A stretch of 64,000 nt of DNA from DATKZH01 sp964475955. GTDB lineage: Bacteria; Planctomycetota; Planctomycetia; Pirellulales; Thermoguttaceae. Below are positions 1-7,534 of this stretch, one piece after another (position 1 is the stretch's first letter; the number at the start of each line of letters is the position of its first letter). The notes under the pieces are model-generated. The model ran no database searches, had not been told where the DNA came from, and saw only the letters and a list, made by a program, of their open reading frames with translations. The DNA lies in contig CAYYZY010000015.1 of assembly GCA_964475955.1 (NCBI GenBank), positions 1-64,000 on the forward strand, read 5' to 3'. Position numbers and translations under genes: made by a program.

Positions 1-594
1 CAGGCTGATGCCGTTGCCGATGCCGTACTCGTCGATCTGTTCGCCCAGCCACATTAGGAAGGTGGTGCCGGCGGTCATGGTCAACACGGCCGTAACCTGC
101 CAGGGCCACCAGAGATGCTGGTCGGGCGGCTGCCCGGTGAGGAACCACTCCGAGTCGCGGACCAGGTCGTTGGCGACGAGGATGCGCATGTAGAACCAGC
201 TCTGGAAGATACAGAGGACGACGGTCGCGTAGCGCGTGTACTCGTTGATCTTCTTCCGGCCGCTTTCCCCCTCCTTCTGGAGCTTCTCGAGCGGCGGATA
301 GACGGTCGCCAGAAGCTGGAAGATAATCGAGGCGGAGATGTAGGGCATGATACCCAGGCCGAAGATCGTCGCCTGGCTCAACTGGCTGGCGCTGAAGATG
401 GCCACCTGTTCGACCAGGGCCCCCAATCCCCCGGCCCCCTGCATGTCCTGGGCCCAGCGGACCATCTTATCGGGATCGACGATGGGCAAAGGGATTTGCC
501 AGCCGATGCGATAGATGGCCAGCAGGAGCAGCGTCAGAAGGATCTTCTGGCGCAGCTCGGGGATGGTGAAGACGACTCGTATCTTCTCCCACAT
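1..594 (-). CDS. secY: SecY, preprotein translocase channel (5' part only)
   Basis: SecY forms the central pore of the SecYEG channel in the cytoplasmic membrane. The visible 198 codons begin MWEKIRVVFTIPELRQK, the normal SecY N terminus, followed by a first membrane segment (ILLTLLLLAIYRIGWQIPLP), the plug-region ILGIMPYISASIIFQLL-like stretch (here FGLGIMPYISASIIFQLL) and further hydrophobic helices. The reading frame is open to the left window edge, so about half of the protein is outside. It lies 54 bases behind rplO, the standard end of a spc operon, and is presumably co-transcribed with it. Confidence 0.96.
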   Translation of the reverse strand, partial: MWEKIRVVFTIPELRQKILLTLLLLAIYRIGWQIPLPIVDPDKMVRWAQDMQGAGGLGALVEQVAIFSASQLSQATIFGLGIMPYISASIIFQLLATVYPPLEKLQKEGESGRKKINEYTRYATVVLCIFQSWFYMRILVANDLVRDSEWFLTGQPPDQHLWWPWQVTAVLTMTAGTTFLMWLGEQIDEYGIGNGISL

Positions 595-648
595 CGTGCG
601 GTCCGTCCTCTGTCAGGGGCTCCCGAGGGCGTGCGCGGCCCCGAAGGG

Positions 649-1134
649 TCACCCGCTCCTCTGCTTGTTCTTCACGATGGGTGCTTTGGCGGAGAGCACG
701 ACGGCCTGGCCCCCGGCCTGCTCGATCTTCTCCCGGGCCGACTTGCTGAAGCGGTGCGCGGCGACCGTGAGCTTCTTGGTCAGCGGGCCGTCGCCGAGGA
801 TCTTCAGCAGGTCGAAGCGTCCCTTGGCGAGGTTCTTGGCCCGGAGCGTCTCGAGATTCACGTCGTCGCCGGCCTCGAATCGTTCTTCCAGGTCGCCCAC
901 GTTGATGATCGCGACCGAGGGGGCCCAACGGTTGTGGAAGCCGCGCTTGGGGATTCTCCGCACCAGGGGCATCTGCCCGCCTTCGAAGGTCGGATGGAGC
1001 GAGAAGCCGGCGCGGGAGCCCTGGCCTTTGTGTCCGCGGCCGCAGGTCTTCCCGCGGCCCGAGCCGGAGCCGCGGCCCACGCGTTTGCGTCGTCGGTGCT
1101 TCTGAATACCGCGATGGACGTCGTTGAGGTTCAT
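649..1134 (-). CDS. rplO: 50S ribosomal protein L15
   Basis: L15 binds 23S rRNA late in assembly of the large subunit. The 161-residue product starts MNLNDVHRGI and has the basic, glycine-rich N-terminal extension (GRGSGSGRGKTCGRGHKGQGSR, split across residues 22-43) that defines L15. Its ATG overlaps the rpsE stop as ATGA, so translation is probably coupled. In many bacteria rpmD (L30) sits between rpsE and rplO; here there is no room for it. Confidence 0.97.
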   Translation of the reverse strand: MNLNDVHRGIQKHRRRKRVGRGSGSGRGKTCGRGHKGQGSRAGFSLHPTFEGGQMPLVRRIPKRGFHNRWAPSVAIINVGDLEERFEAGDDVNLETLRAKNLAKGRFDLLKILGDGPLTKKLTVAAHRFSKSAREKIEQAGGQAVVLSAKAPIVKNKQRSG

Positions 1135-1616
1135 GAGAGGGAGACTCCGCGGAGCCGCTCCACTTCGCCTTGGGAGCGGAGTTCGGTCAGTGCGCCGATG
1201 GTGGCCTTGACCAGGTTGATGGGATTGGGCGTACCGAAGCTCTTGGTCAGAATATCGGTGATGCCGCAGGCCTCGCAGACCGCGCGGACCGCCGCACCGG
1301 CGATCACGCCGGTTCCCGGGGAGGCGGGCACGAGGACCACCCGGGCGGCCCCGTATCGCCCCTTGACGGCGTGCGGGATGGTGGTGCCGTCGAGTTCGAT
1401 TTCGATCATCTTTCCGGTGCCGTCCTTGACGGCCTTTTCAACGGCCGGGGGCACCTCGTTGGCTTTCCCGTATCCCCAACCGACCTTCCCTTGGCCGTCG
1501 CCGACGACCACCAGGGCGGCGAAGCTGAACCGGCGTCCGCCCTTGACCACGGCGGCGCAACGCCGAATCTTCACCACCTTGTCGATCAGTTCGCCTCGCG
1601 TCGATTCTTCCGCCAT
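1131..1616 (-). CDS. rpsE: 30S ribosomal protein S5
   Basis: S5 is a small-subunit protein needed for decoding accuracy. The 161-residue protein has the N-terminal dsRNA-binding-like half (GGRRFSFAALVVVGDG, about residues 26-41) and the C-terminal GTGVIAGAAVRAV segment followed by the TKSFGTPNPINLVKAT block typical of S5. ATG start with rplR ending 8 bases upstream. The last bases overlap rplO by 4. Confidence 0.97.
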   Translation of the reverse strand: MAEESTRGELIDKVVKIRRCAAVVKGGRRFSFAALVVVGDGQGKVGWGYGKANEVPPAVEKAVKDGTGKMIEIELDGTTIPHAVKGRYGAARVVLVPASPGTGVIAGAAVRAVCEACGITDILTKSFGTPNPINLVKATIGALTELRSQGEVERLRGVSLS

Positions 1617-1624
1617 GGCTTGGT

Positions 1625-2068
1625 CTACTTCTTCGCTTGAGATTTCGACTTCTTCGATTTCGCCTTCGCCTTCGGCTCAAGCTTCTCAGGGACGACCTTC
1701 TTGGGGCCGAGGTCGAGTCCGGCGTCACGGGCGGCGTCGGCCAGGGCGGCGACGCGCCCGTGGTACTTGTATTCCCGGCGGTCGAAGGCGACCTTTTGGA
1801 TTCCCGCCTCCAGGGCCCGCTCGGCGAGGGTCTTGCCCACCTGGCGGGCCGCCTCGCAGTTGCCGCCGTACGATTCCTGCCCGACCGTGCTCGCGGCGAC
1901 CAGCGTCCGGCTGCCCTTCTCGTCGCCGTCGTCGATGATTTGGGCGTACATGTGCTTGTGGCTGCGGAACACGCTCAGGCGCGGGCGGGTCGAATTGCGC
2001 TTGACGGCGTTTCGGTTCCGCAGGCGTCGCCGGCGGCGTTGTTTGTAGAGTCTTTGTTGGGCTTTCAC
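1625..2068 (-). CDS. rplR: 50S ribosomal protein L18, GTG start
   Basis: L18 delivers 5S rRNA to the large subunit. The core (RPRLSVFRSHKHMYAQIIDD, then VAFDRREYKYHGRVAALADAAR) is canonical. At 147 residues it is about 30 longer than most L18 because of a Lys/Ala/Ser-rich tail after residue 122, which probably contacts RNA. The only start that keeps the basic N terminus is a GTG at 2068. rplF ends 67 bases upstream. Confidence 0.96.
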   Translation of the reverse strand: MKAQQRLYKQRRRRRLRNRNAVKRNSTRPRLSVFRSHKHMYAQIIDDGDEKGSRTLVAASTVGQESYGGNCEAARQVGKTLAERALEAGIQKVAFDRREYKYHGRVAALADAARDAGLDLGPKKVVPEKLEPKAKAKSKKSKSQAKK

Positions 2069-2135
2069 TTCACTATCTCACGGAGGAAGGGGGTCTCGTG
2101 ATCCCAAATTCCTTCTCGGCGCCGGACGGAGCCGA

Positions 2136-2681
2136 CTACTTCGCCATCACCTTGCCCTGCTTGCGGCGGATCGCTTCGCCCTCGTAGCGAATTCCCTTCC
2201 CCTTGTACGGTTCGGGCTTGCGGATCGCCCGCACTTCGGCCGCGAACTCCCCCACCTTCTGCTTGTCGGTTCCCTGGATGCGGACGTGCTGCTGGTCGGG
2301 GCAGGTGACCGTCAAACCGGCCGGGATCTTCTTCTCGACTTCGTTGGAGTATCCGACCCGAAGCTGGAGCGTGTCGCCCTGGACGGCGGCGATGTACCCC
2401 ACGCCTTGGATCTCCAAGCGCCGCTCGTATCCCTGGGTGACGCCGACCACCATGTTCTGCACCAGCGCCCGCGTCAGCCCGTGGAGGCTCCGCGCCGCGC
2501 GCTGGTCGCCGTGGCGCTCGACGCGAACGACCTTCTCCCGTTCATCGTACTCGACCGAAACTTCGGGACGGAACTCGAAGTCGAGCGTGCCCAAGGGGCC
2601 TTCGACGGTGATCGTCCGGTCGGCGACGCGGACCTTGACGCCGTCGGGGATGGGCACCGGTTTCTTTCCGATTCGCGACAT
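2136..2681 (-). CDS. rplF: 50S ribosomal protein L6
   Basis: L6 lies near the factor-binding site of the 50S subunit. The 181 residues start MSRIGKKPVPIP and show the two repeated L6 domains; the C-terminal signature region RKPEPYKGKGIRYEGE is intact. Length is the usual one. It is separated from rpsH by 117 bases and from rplR by 67, spacers larger than in most spc operons. Confidence 0.97.
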   Translation of the reverse strand: MSRIGKKPVPIPDGVKVRVADRTITVEGPLGTLDFEFRPEVSVEYDEREKVVRVERHGDQRAARSLHGLTRALVQNMVVGVTQGYERRLEIQGVGYIAAVQGDTLQLRVGYSNEVEKKIPAGLTVTCPDQQHVRIQGTDKQKVGEFAAEVRAIRKPEPYKGKGIRYEGEAIRRKQGKVMAK

Positions 2682-2798
2682 TTTTCCTCACCCTGAGTCT
2701 TGTTCCTCGCGGCGTGGGCCGCGCTTCGCGTGCATCGGGCGCGTCTGCGCGACGCGGGGGAGTGGGGCGTCGTCCCCCACCCGCGCCCGCGGCCCGAC

Positions 2799-3194
2799 TC
2801 ACCAGATCTCGCAGAGGACTTCTCCGCCGAGCTTTCGCCGCCGGGCCTCCCGGTCGCTGACCACGCCGCGGCTGGTGCTGATCACGGAAATCCCCAAGCC
2901 GTTGAGTACGGGTTTGAGCTTGGCGGCGCCGCTGTACACGCGGCGCCCCGGCTTGCTCACCCGACGAATGTGCCGGATCACCCGCTCCCCGTTCGGACCG
3001 TATTTCAGGTGGACGCGGAGTTGGCTGGCGGGGGTCGCTTCGATTTCCTCCCAGTCCCAGATGTACCCTTCACGCTTGAGCACCTCCGCCAGTCCGCGTT
3101 TCACCTTCGAGAGCGGCATGTCGACGTGAGGCCGCTCCACGCGAACCGCGTTGCGGATGCGGGTCAACATGTCGGCGATGGGATCGGTCATCAT
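2799..3194 (-). CDS. rpsH: 30S ribosomal protein S8
   Basis: S8 binds 16S rRNA and, in some bacteria, represses its own operon. The 131-residue product starts MMTDPIADMLTRIRNA and ends with the conserved ISTSRGVVSDREARRRKLGGEVLCEIW segment (given here in two parts: ISTSRGVVSDREARR, KLGGEVLCEIW). Two adjacent ATG codons (3194, 3191) are possible starts; either gives the expected protein. rpsN ends 20 bases upstream. Confidence 0.97.
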   Translation of the reverse strand: MMTDPIADMLTRIRNAVRVERPHVDMPLSKVKRGLAEVLKREGYIWDWEEIEATPASQLRVHLKYGPNGERVIRHIRRVSKPGRRVYSGAAKLKPVLNGLGISVISTSRGVVSDREARRRKLGGEVLCEIW

Positions 3195-3214
3195 GAGTAT
3201 AGGGTCCCTTTACC

Positions 3215-3400
3215 TTACCAACTCGCCTTCTTCACGCCGGGGATCAGTCCCTCGTCGGCCAGTCCGCGGAAACAGATCCGGCATATCCCGAACTTGCGAT
3301 ACACCGCGCGCGGACGACCGCAGAGCCGGCACCGGTTCTCGCGGCGCGTCATGTACTTCGGCTTGCGAAACGCCTTCGCGATCTTCGACTTGCTTGCCAT
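3215..3400 (-). CDS. rpsN: 30S ribosomal protein S14, zinc-binding form
   Basis: Small-subunit protein of the 30S head. At 61 residues this is the short, zinc-ribbon type (S14 type Z): Cys pairs at 24/27 (CRLC) and 40/43 (CRIC) would hold one Zn ion. The C terminus GLIPGVKKASW is canonical. It lies between rplE (16 bases upstream) and rpsH (20 bases downstream), its normal place. No second, zinc-free copy is in the window. Confidence 0.97.
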   Translation of the reverse strand: MASKSKIAKAFRKPKYMTRRENRCRLCGRPRAVYRKFGICRICFRGLADEGLIPGVKKASW

Positions 3401-3416
3401 CGAATTCGATCCTCTC

Positions 3417-3980
3417 TCACTTGGCTGCCACGGGCCCCGCGCCTCGCAAGGGCATACCGAAAAGGCGCAGCAGTTCGCGGGCTTCGTCGTCGCTATCCGT
3501 CGTGGTGACCAGCGTGATGTCCATCCCCTGGACCCGGGTGAACTTGTCGGGGTTCAGCTCGGGGAAGACCAACTGTTCGGCCAAGCCCAGCGTGTAGTTG
3601 CCGTGGCCGTCCAGCGCGTCGGGATTCAGGCCGCGGAAGTCGCGCACCCGGGGAAGCGCCATGGCCACGAGCCGATCGAGAAACTCGTACATCCGGTGCT
3701 TGCGGAGCGTTACCTTGCATCCGATCGGCATCCCCTCGCGGAGGCGGAAGCCGGCGACCGACTTGCGCGCCCGCGTGACGATCGGCTTCTGGCCGGTGAT
3801 CAACGTCAGCGCGCTGACGGCTTCCTCGAGGTGCTTCTTCTCGCCCACGGCGGATCCCACGCCCATGTTCACCACGATCTTCTCCAGCCGCGGGAGCGAG
3901 AGCCGGTTGGTCCGGCCCAGGCGCTCGCCGAGCGCCGGGAGGATCTCGGTCTTGTATCGTTCCATCAGTCGGGGCGTCAT
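3417..3980 (-). CDS. rplE: 50S ribosomal protein L5
   Basis: L5 carries 5S rRNA and touches P-site tRNA. The protein has the KIVVNMGVG motif, the GQKPIVTRARKSVAGFRLR block and the C-terminal GMDITLVTTTDSDDEARELL segment. I place the start at the ATG at 3980 (MTPRLMERYKTEIL, 187 residues), which has a GGTGAG sequence 5 bases before it; a TTG four codons upstream would add only M-V-S-Q. The C-terminal tail FGMPLRGAGPVAAK is slightly extended. Confidence 0.96.
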   Translation of the reverse strand: MTPRLMERYKTEILPALGERLGRTNRLSLPRLEKIVVNMGVGSAVGEKKHLEEAVSALTLITGQKPIVTRARKSVAGFRLREGMPIGCKVTLRKHRMYEFLDRLVAMALPRVRDFRGLNPDALDGHGNYTLGLAEQLVFPELNPDKFTRVQGMDITLVTTTDSDDEARELLRLFGMPLRGAGPVAAK

Positions 3981-4069
3981 TTGGCTCACCAACGCTCGTC
4001 GTTATTCTGCTGGGACTGCGGATCGTACCCGGCGGCGAACGGCCGGCCGGGGGCCCTCCGTGCGAGACG

Positions 4070-4429
4070 TTACTGGTCCTGGCTCTTGGCGGCGCGCCGG
4101 GCCTTGGGCGGCGCGATCTGGCCCAGGCCGGCGCCGCTCTTCTTGCTGTACCGCTCTTTGCTCCCGTCGGGCAGGAAACGGACCCCGACGCGCGTGGGGC
4201 CGTCGGTCTGCGGGTCGATCAAGGACACGTTGGAGACGTCGATCGGCATCTCCATGTGCAGCCGGCCGCCCTGCGGGTTGCGCTGGCTCGGCCGCACGTG
4301 CTTCCACGCCCGGTTCACGCCCTCGACGACCAGCTTCCCCTTGGCGCGATCCACCGAAAGGACTTTGCCCCGGGCGCCCCGGTCGTTGCCGCGGATGACG
4401 ATGACGACGTCGTCGACTCGAATACGCAT
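4070..4429 (-). CDS. rplX: 50S ribosomal protein L24
   Basis: L24 starts assembly of the large subunit on 23S rRNA. The KOW motif is at the N terminus (VDDVVIVIRGNDRGARGKVL), followed by the NRAWKHVRPSQRNPQGG block. The ATG at 4429 shares one base with the rplN stop (TGATG), so translation is likely coupled; a GTG one codon upstream is the alternative. 119 residues, with a basic tail KARRAAKSQDQ. Confidence 0.96.
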   Translation of the reverse strand: MRIRVDDVVIVIRGNDRGARGKVLSVDRAKGKLVVEGVNRAWKHVRPSQRNPQGGRLHMEMPIDVSNVSLIDPQTDGPTRVGVRFLPDGSKERYSKKSGAGLGQIAPPKARRAAKSQDQ

Positions 4430-4797
4430 CACACCACCTCGCTGGCAAGGCTGACGATCTTCATGAAGTTGCGTTCCCGCAGTTCCCGGGCGACGGCTCC
4501 GAAGATCCGGGTGCCCCGGGGGTTCTTCTCGTTGTCGATAATCACGGCCGCGTTCGAGTCGAAGCGGACGTAGCTGCCGTCCCCGCGACGGGTGGGCTGC
4601 TTGGCCCGGACGATCACGGCCCGAACCACCGCCCCCTTCTTGAAGTCGCTGCCCGGGATGACGCTCTTCACGCTACAGACCACGACGTCGCCGATGCCGG
4701 CGAATCGCCGATGGGTTCCGCCGAGCACCTTGATGCACATCAGCTCCTTGGCGCCCGTGTTGTCGGCGACGTTCAGTCGGGTTTGCATCTGGATCAT
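4429..4797 (-). CDS. rplN: 50S ribosomal protein L14
   Basis: L14 sits at the subunit interface of the 50S. The 122-residue product starts MIQMQTRLNVADNTGAKEL and has the standard IRVGD-like core, DNEKNPRGTRIFGAVARELR and the end KIVSLASEVV. Length is exactly typical. The stop overlaps the rplX start by one base. rpsQ ends 90 bases upstream. Confidence 0.97.
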   Translation of the reverse strand: MIQMQTRLNVADNTGAKELMCIKVLGGTHRRFAGIGDVVVCSVKSVIPGSDFKKGAVVRAVIVRAKQPTRRGDGSYVRFDSNAAVIIDNEKNPRGTRIFGAVARELRERNFMKIVSLASEVV

Positions 4798-4887
4798 GGT
4801 CTAACGCCCACGTCGCATGTCGTTGTTTGCTGCTCGGTGCCGACGGCGCCCCAACGACTCCGGGGGCAATCGGTCTGTCCGCCTCGT

Positions 4888-5208
4888 TCAGTTTTCGCTT
4901 TCCGCCTGGGTGGCCTGCTGCTGTTCGGCCCGCGCCGCGGCGCGCATGGCCGCCACGTCGACCAGGAGGCTCCTCGACACGACCCGCACCAGCTCCCAGC
5001 GCTTCGCCTTCGACCGGGGGCGGCCCTCGATGATCTCCACGGTATCGCCCTGGCGGGATTCGTTGTTTTCGTCGTGGACGTAGCAGACGGTGCGGCGCCG
5101 GATGTACTTCCCGTACTTGGGATGCTGGACCAGCCGCTGGATTTCCACGCGGCGGGTCTTGTCCATCCGGTCCCCGGTCACCACGCCAAACGCAACTCGT
5201 TTCGGCAT
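4888..5208 (-). CDS. rpsQ: 30S ribosomal protein S17
   Basis: S17 is a primary 16S rRNA-binding protein with an OB fold. The core (residues 1-85) shows GVVTGDRMDKTRRVEI, KYIRRRTVCYVHDE and GDTVEIIEGRPRSKAKRWELV. The protein is 106 residues, 20 or so longer than usual, with an Ala/Gln/Glu-rich tail ending AEQQQATQAESEN that is likely disordered. ATG at 5208. Confidence 0.96.
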   Translation of the reverse strand: MPKRVAFGVVTGDRMDKTRRVEIQRLVQHPKYGKYIRRRTVCYVHDENNESRQGDTVEIIEGRPRSKAKRWELVRVVSRSLLVDVAAMRAAARAEQQQATQAESEN

Positions 5209-5302
5209 TGCTTGGTTCTCTCTTTGCGGCGGGAGCGCTGGGGCGCCGGCCTTGCATCGCGACGCGCGGCGCCGCGCGCGTCGCCGGCCGTGCCCGGCCC
5301 TT

Positions 5303-5545
5303 CTAGCTTGTGGCTTGTTCCTCGCCTTCCGGCGTTCCCTGCTGATCGGCCGCCTGGCGCGCCCGCTCGTGCTGGATCGTTTTGATTCGGGCGATGAGTT
5401 GCCGGTGTTTGCGAAGTTCGCTGGGGGCGTCGAGCCGCTCGGTTTGGGCCTGGAGTCGAAGGCGGAACAGGCCTTCGGTCGTCTCCCGGAGCGTCACCGC
5501 GAGTTGCTCGTCGCTCATCTCTCGGAGTTCGCTTGCCTTGGTCAT
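5303..5545 (-). CDS. rpmC: 50S ribosomal protein L29
   Basis: L29 is a two-helix protein at the polypeptide exit of the ribosome. The 80-residue product has the family pattern: MTKASELREMSDEQLAVTL, then the FRLRLQAQTERLDAPSELRKHRQLIARIKTI region (FRLRLQAQ, LRKHRQLIARIKT). The last 20 residues are an acidic, Gln-rich tail beyond the conserved fold. It lies 74 bases behind rplP and 94 before rpsQ. Confidence 0.96.
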   Translation of the reverse strand: MTKASELREMSDEQLAVTLRETTEGLFRLRLQAQTERLDAPSELRKHRQLIARIKTIQHERARQAADQQGTPEGEEQATS

Positions 5546-5619
5546 CGTCGTCTACTCGGGGGAACGTGTTTCGTTGCAGCCCGGGGCTCCTTGCAGCCCC
5601 GGGGGAGCCCGGTCGGCCG

Positions 5620-6036
5620 TTACATGGGGCGCCTTCTGAGGAAGCGGACGCGGACGGGCATCTTGTGGGCCAGCCGGGTGAAGCAGAGGCGCGCGGCCTC
5701 CTCCGAAACGCCGCCGATCTCGTAGAGCACGGTGCCGGGGCGAATCACGGCGGCCCAGTAGTCGGGCTCCCCTTTGCCTTTGCCCATCCGCGTTTCCAGC
5801 GGGATGGAGGTGACGGGCTTCTGGGGGAAGATGCGGATGTAGAGGCGGCCCTCGTTGCGGAGGTACTGCTGCGCCGCAATACGCCCCGCTTCGATCGTGT
5901 TCGCGCTGATCCAGCCGCCCTGGACGGCCTGGAGACCGAAGTCGCCGAACACCACCCGGTTGCCCCGCGTCGCGTCACCTTTTATACGACCTCTTTGGCT
6001 TTTTCGGTGCTTTACCCGCTTGGGCATCAACGCCAT
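5620..6036 (-). CDS. rplP: 50S ribosomal protein L16
   Basis: L16 organises the A-site region of the 50S. The 138 residues start MALMPKRVKHRKSQRG, the normal L16 N terminus, and contain GWISANTIEAGRIA and PEYWAAV-like PDYWAAVIRPGTVLYEI blocks. The conserved start is inside the end of rpsC: the two genes overlap by 62 bases in different frames, far more than the few bases usual in this operon. Both ends are supported, because L16 cannot start later without losing its basic N terminus. Confidence 0.96.
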   Translation of the reverse strand: MALMPKRVKHRKSQRGRIKGDATRGNRVVFGDFGLQAVQGGWISANTIEAGRIAAQQYLRNEGRLYIRIFPQKPVTSIPLETRMGKGKGEPDYWAAVIRPGTVLYEIGGVSEEAARLCFTRLAHKMPVRVRFLRRRPM

Positions 6037-6691
6037 CGACCTGATCCTCGCTGTAATTACCTTGATTGATCCACACCTGGACCCCGATGTGGCCCTGGGC
6101 GATCTTGGCTTCGGTGAACCCGTAGTCGATCTTCGCCTGGAGCGTGCTCAGGGGGATCGATCCGGCGATCTGCTTCTCGCGCCGGGCCATCTCCGCTCCA
6201 CCCAGCCGCCCCGCCAACTGGATCTTGATCCCCTTCGCCCCCGCCTCCATGGTCTGCTCCAGGGCCCGCTTCATCGTCCGCCGGAAACTCGACCGGCGCG
6301 CGAGCTGCTCGGCGACGTCTTCGGCCACCAGTTGGGCGACCAGTTCCGGCCGGTTGACCTCTTCGATCTTGATGTTGATCCGGCGGCCGGTGAGGTTCTG
6401 CAACTCGTTCTGGAGTTCCTCGACCCGTTCTCCCTTGCGCCCGATCAGCACGCCGGGGCGCGCCGAGTAGAGCACCACCTTGACTTCGTCCCGGGTTCGC
6501 TCGATTTCGATCTTGGCGATCATCGGATACATCGGCTTGCCGCCGCGATCCTTGCGCCGCTTGACGAAATCCCGGATCTTCCGGTCCTCGACCAGGAGGT
6601 CGGCGAACTCCTGCTTCGAGGCGTACCACCGGCTCTTCCAGCCGGTCATGATCCCGGTGCGATATCCGGTCGGATTGACTTTCTGACCCAT
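5975..6691 (-). CDS. rpsC: 30S ribosomal protein S3
   Basis: S3 lines the mRNA entry tunnel. The ATG at 6691 gives the standard beginning MGQKVNPTGYRTG (238 residues); an in-frame TTG eight codons earlier is less likely. The KH domain (GRKGERVEELQNELQNL) and the C-terminal domain (GAKGIKIQLAGRLGGAEMAR) are intact, with the end of the conserved part at INQGNYSED. A basic 20-residue tail (APKKPKRSYKR) follows and is encoded in the 62 bases shared with rplP. rplV ends 30 bases upstream. Confidence 0.96.
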   Translation of the reverse strand: MGQKVNPTGYRTGIMTGWKSRWYASKQEFADLLVEDRKIRDFVKRRKDRGGKPMYPMIAKIEIERTRDEVKVVLYSARPGVLIGRKGERVEELQNELQNLTGRRINIKIEEVNRPELVAQLVAEDVAEQLARRSSFRRTMKRALEQTMEAGAKGIKIQLAGRLGGAEMARREKQIAGSIPLSTLQAKIDYGFTEAKIAQGHIGVQVWINQGNYSEDQVDGVDAQAGKAPKKPKRSYKR

Positions 6692-6721
6692 CGGCCCAGT
6701 TTGCCTCTCGTGCAAAGTCGC

Positions 6722-7057
6722 TTACTGCAAAGCCACACGAATATGCGACATCCGCTTTTTCAGGATGGCGGCCATCCCCCGCGCTCTCGGCCTGAGCCGG
6801 CGGAACATCGGCCCCCCGTCGACGCGCACGTCGACCACCCGAAGCCTCCCCAGGTTCGGCGCCCGGCGGTCCTCCGCGTTGGCCATGGCGCTCTGGACGA
6901 CCTTCTCCAGCATGCGCGCGCCGCGGTGCGGCTGGTAGCGGAGGATGTCCAGTGCCTCGTCGGCCCGCTTGCCCCGGATCAGGTCGGCCAGCGGGCGGAC
7001 CTTGCGCGGGCTGATGCGGGCGAATCGGTGAACGGCGTGATAGGCGTCGTCGGCCAT
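6722..7057 (-). CDS. rplV: 50S ribosomal protein L22
   Basis: L22 spans the exit tunnel of the large subunit. 111 residues: HRFARISPRKVRPLADLIRG at the N terminus, LEKVVQSAMANAED in the middle, and the beta-hairpin loop region FRRLRPRARGMAAILKKRMSH at the end. Standard length, ATG start. The 197-base spacer to rpsS upstream is unusually wide for this operon and I see no gene in it. Confidence 0.96.
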   Translation of the reverse strand: MADDAYHAVHRFARISPRKVRPLADLIRGKRADEALDILRYQPHRGARMLEKVVQSAMANAEDRRAPNLGRLRVVDVRVDGGPMFRRLRPRARGMAAILKKRMSHIRVALQ

Positions 7058-7254
7058 CTCTCAATATCCTCAAGCGCCTGGCTCGTGGTGCCCCGGCGGG
7101 TCGGGGCCTCGCTTTCCGCCGGACCGCCGGGGCGGTCGGCACCGAACCCTTCGAGCGAGACCGGGCCGGTCCCCGTCGCTTTTCGGTTCCCGCGGCGTGC
7201 GCGGAAGTCGGCCAAGTCTCCGAAAGACCGGTCGTTGTTTCGCGTGCGGGCTCG

Positions 7255-7524
7255 CTAGCGCTTGCTCCGCCCGCCGTGTCCCCGGAAGACGCGCGTCGGC
7301 GCGAACTCCCCCAGTTTGTGGCCCACCATCTCTTCGGTGACGAAGACTTTGATGTGGGCTTTGCCGTTGTGGACCATGAACGTGTGCCCGACGAATTCCG
7401 GGACGATCGTACACGCCCGGGCCCACGTCCGGATCGGCTCTTTGGTGCCCGCCCGATCCTGTTTCTCCACCTTGGCGAAGAGCTTCGGATCGACGAACGG
7501 CCCCTTCTTCAGGGATCTTCCCAT
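7255..7524 (-). CDS. rpsS: 30S ribosomal protein S19
   Basis: S19 is in the 30S head next to S13. The 89 residues start MGRSLKKGPFVDPKL and contain PEFVGHTFMVHNGKAHIKVFV and GHKLGEFAPTRVFRGHGG, all canonical. ATG start only 10 bases behind the rplB stop, the normal order. Confidence 0.97.
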   Translation of the reverse strand: MGRSLKKGPFVDPKLFAKVEKQDRAGTKEPIRTWARACTIVPEFVGHTFMVHNGKAHIKVFVTEEMVGHKLGEFAPTRVFRGHGGRSKR

Positions 7525-7534
7525 GGTGCGCCCT

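Noticed and set aside
115..1938. 607-codon plus-strand frame opposite rplO, rpsE and rplR
   Set aside because: Antisense to three certain ribosomal genes; the translation has no protein-like pattern. Long open antisense frames are expected at this GC content.
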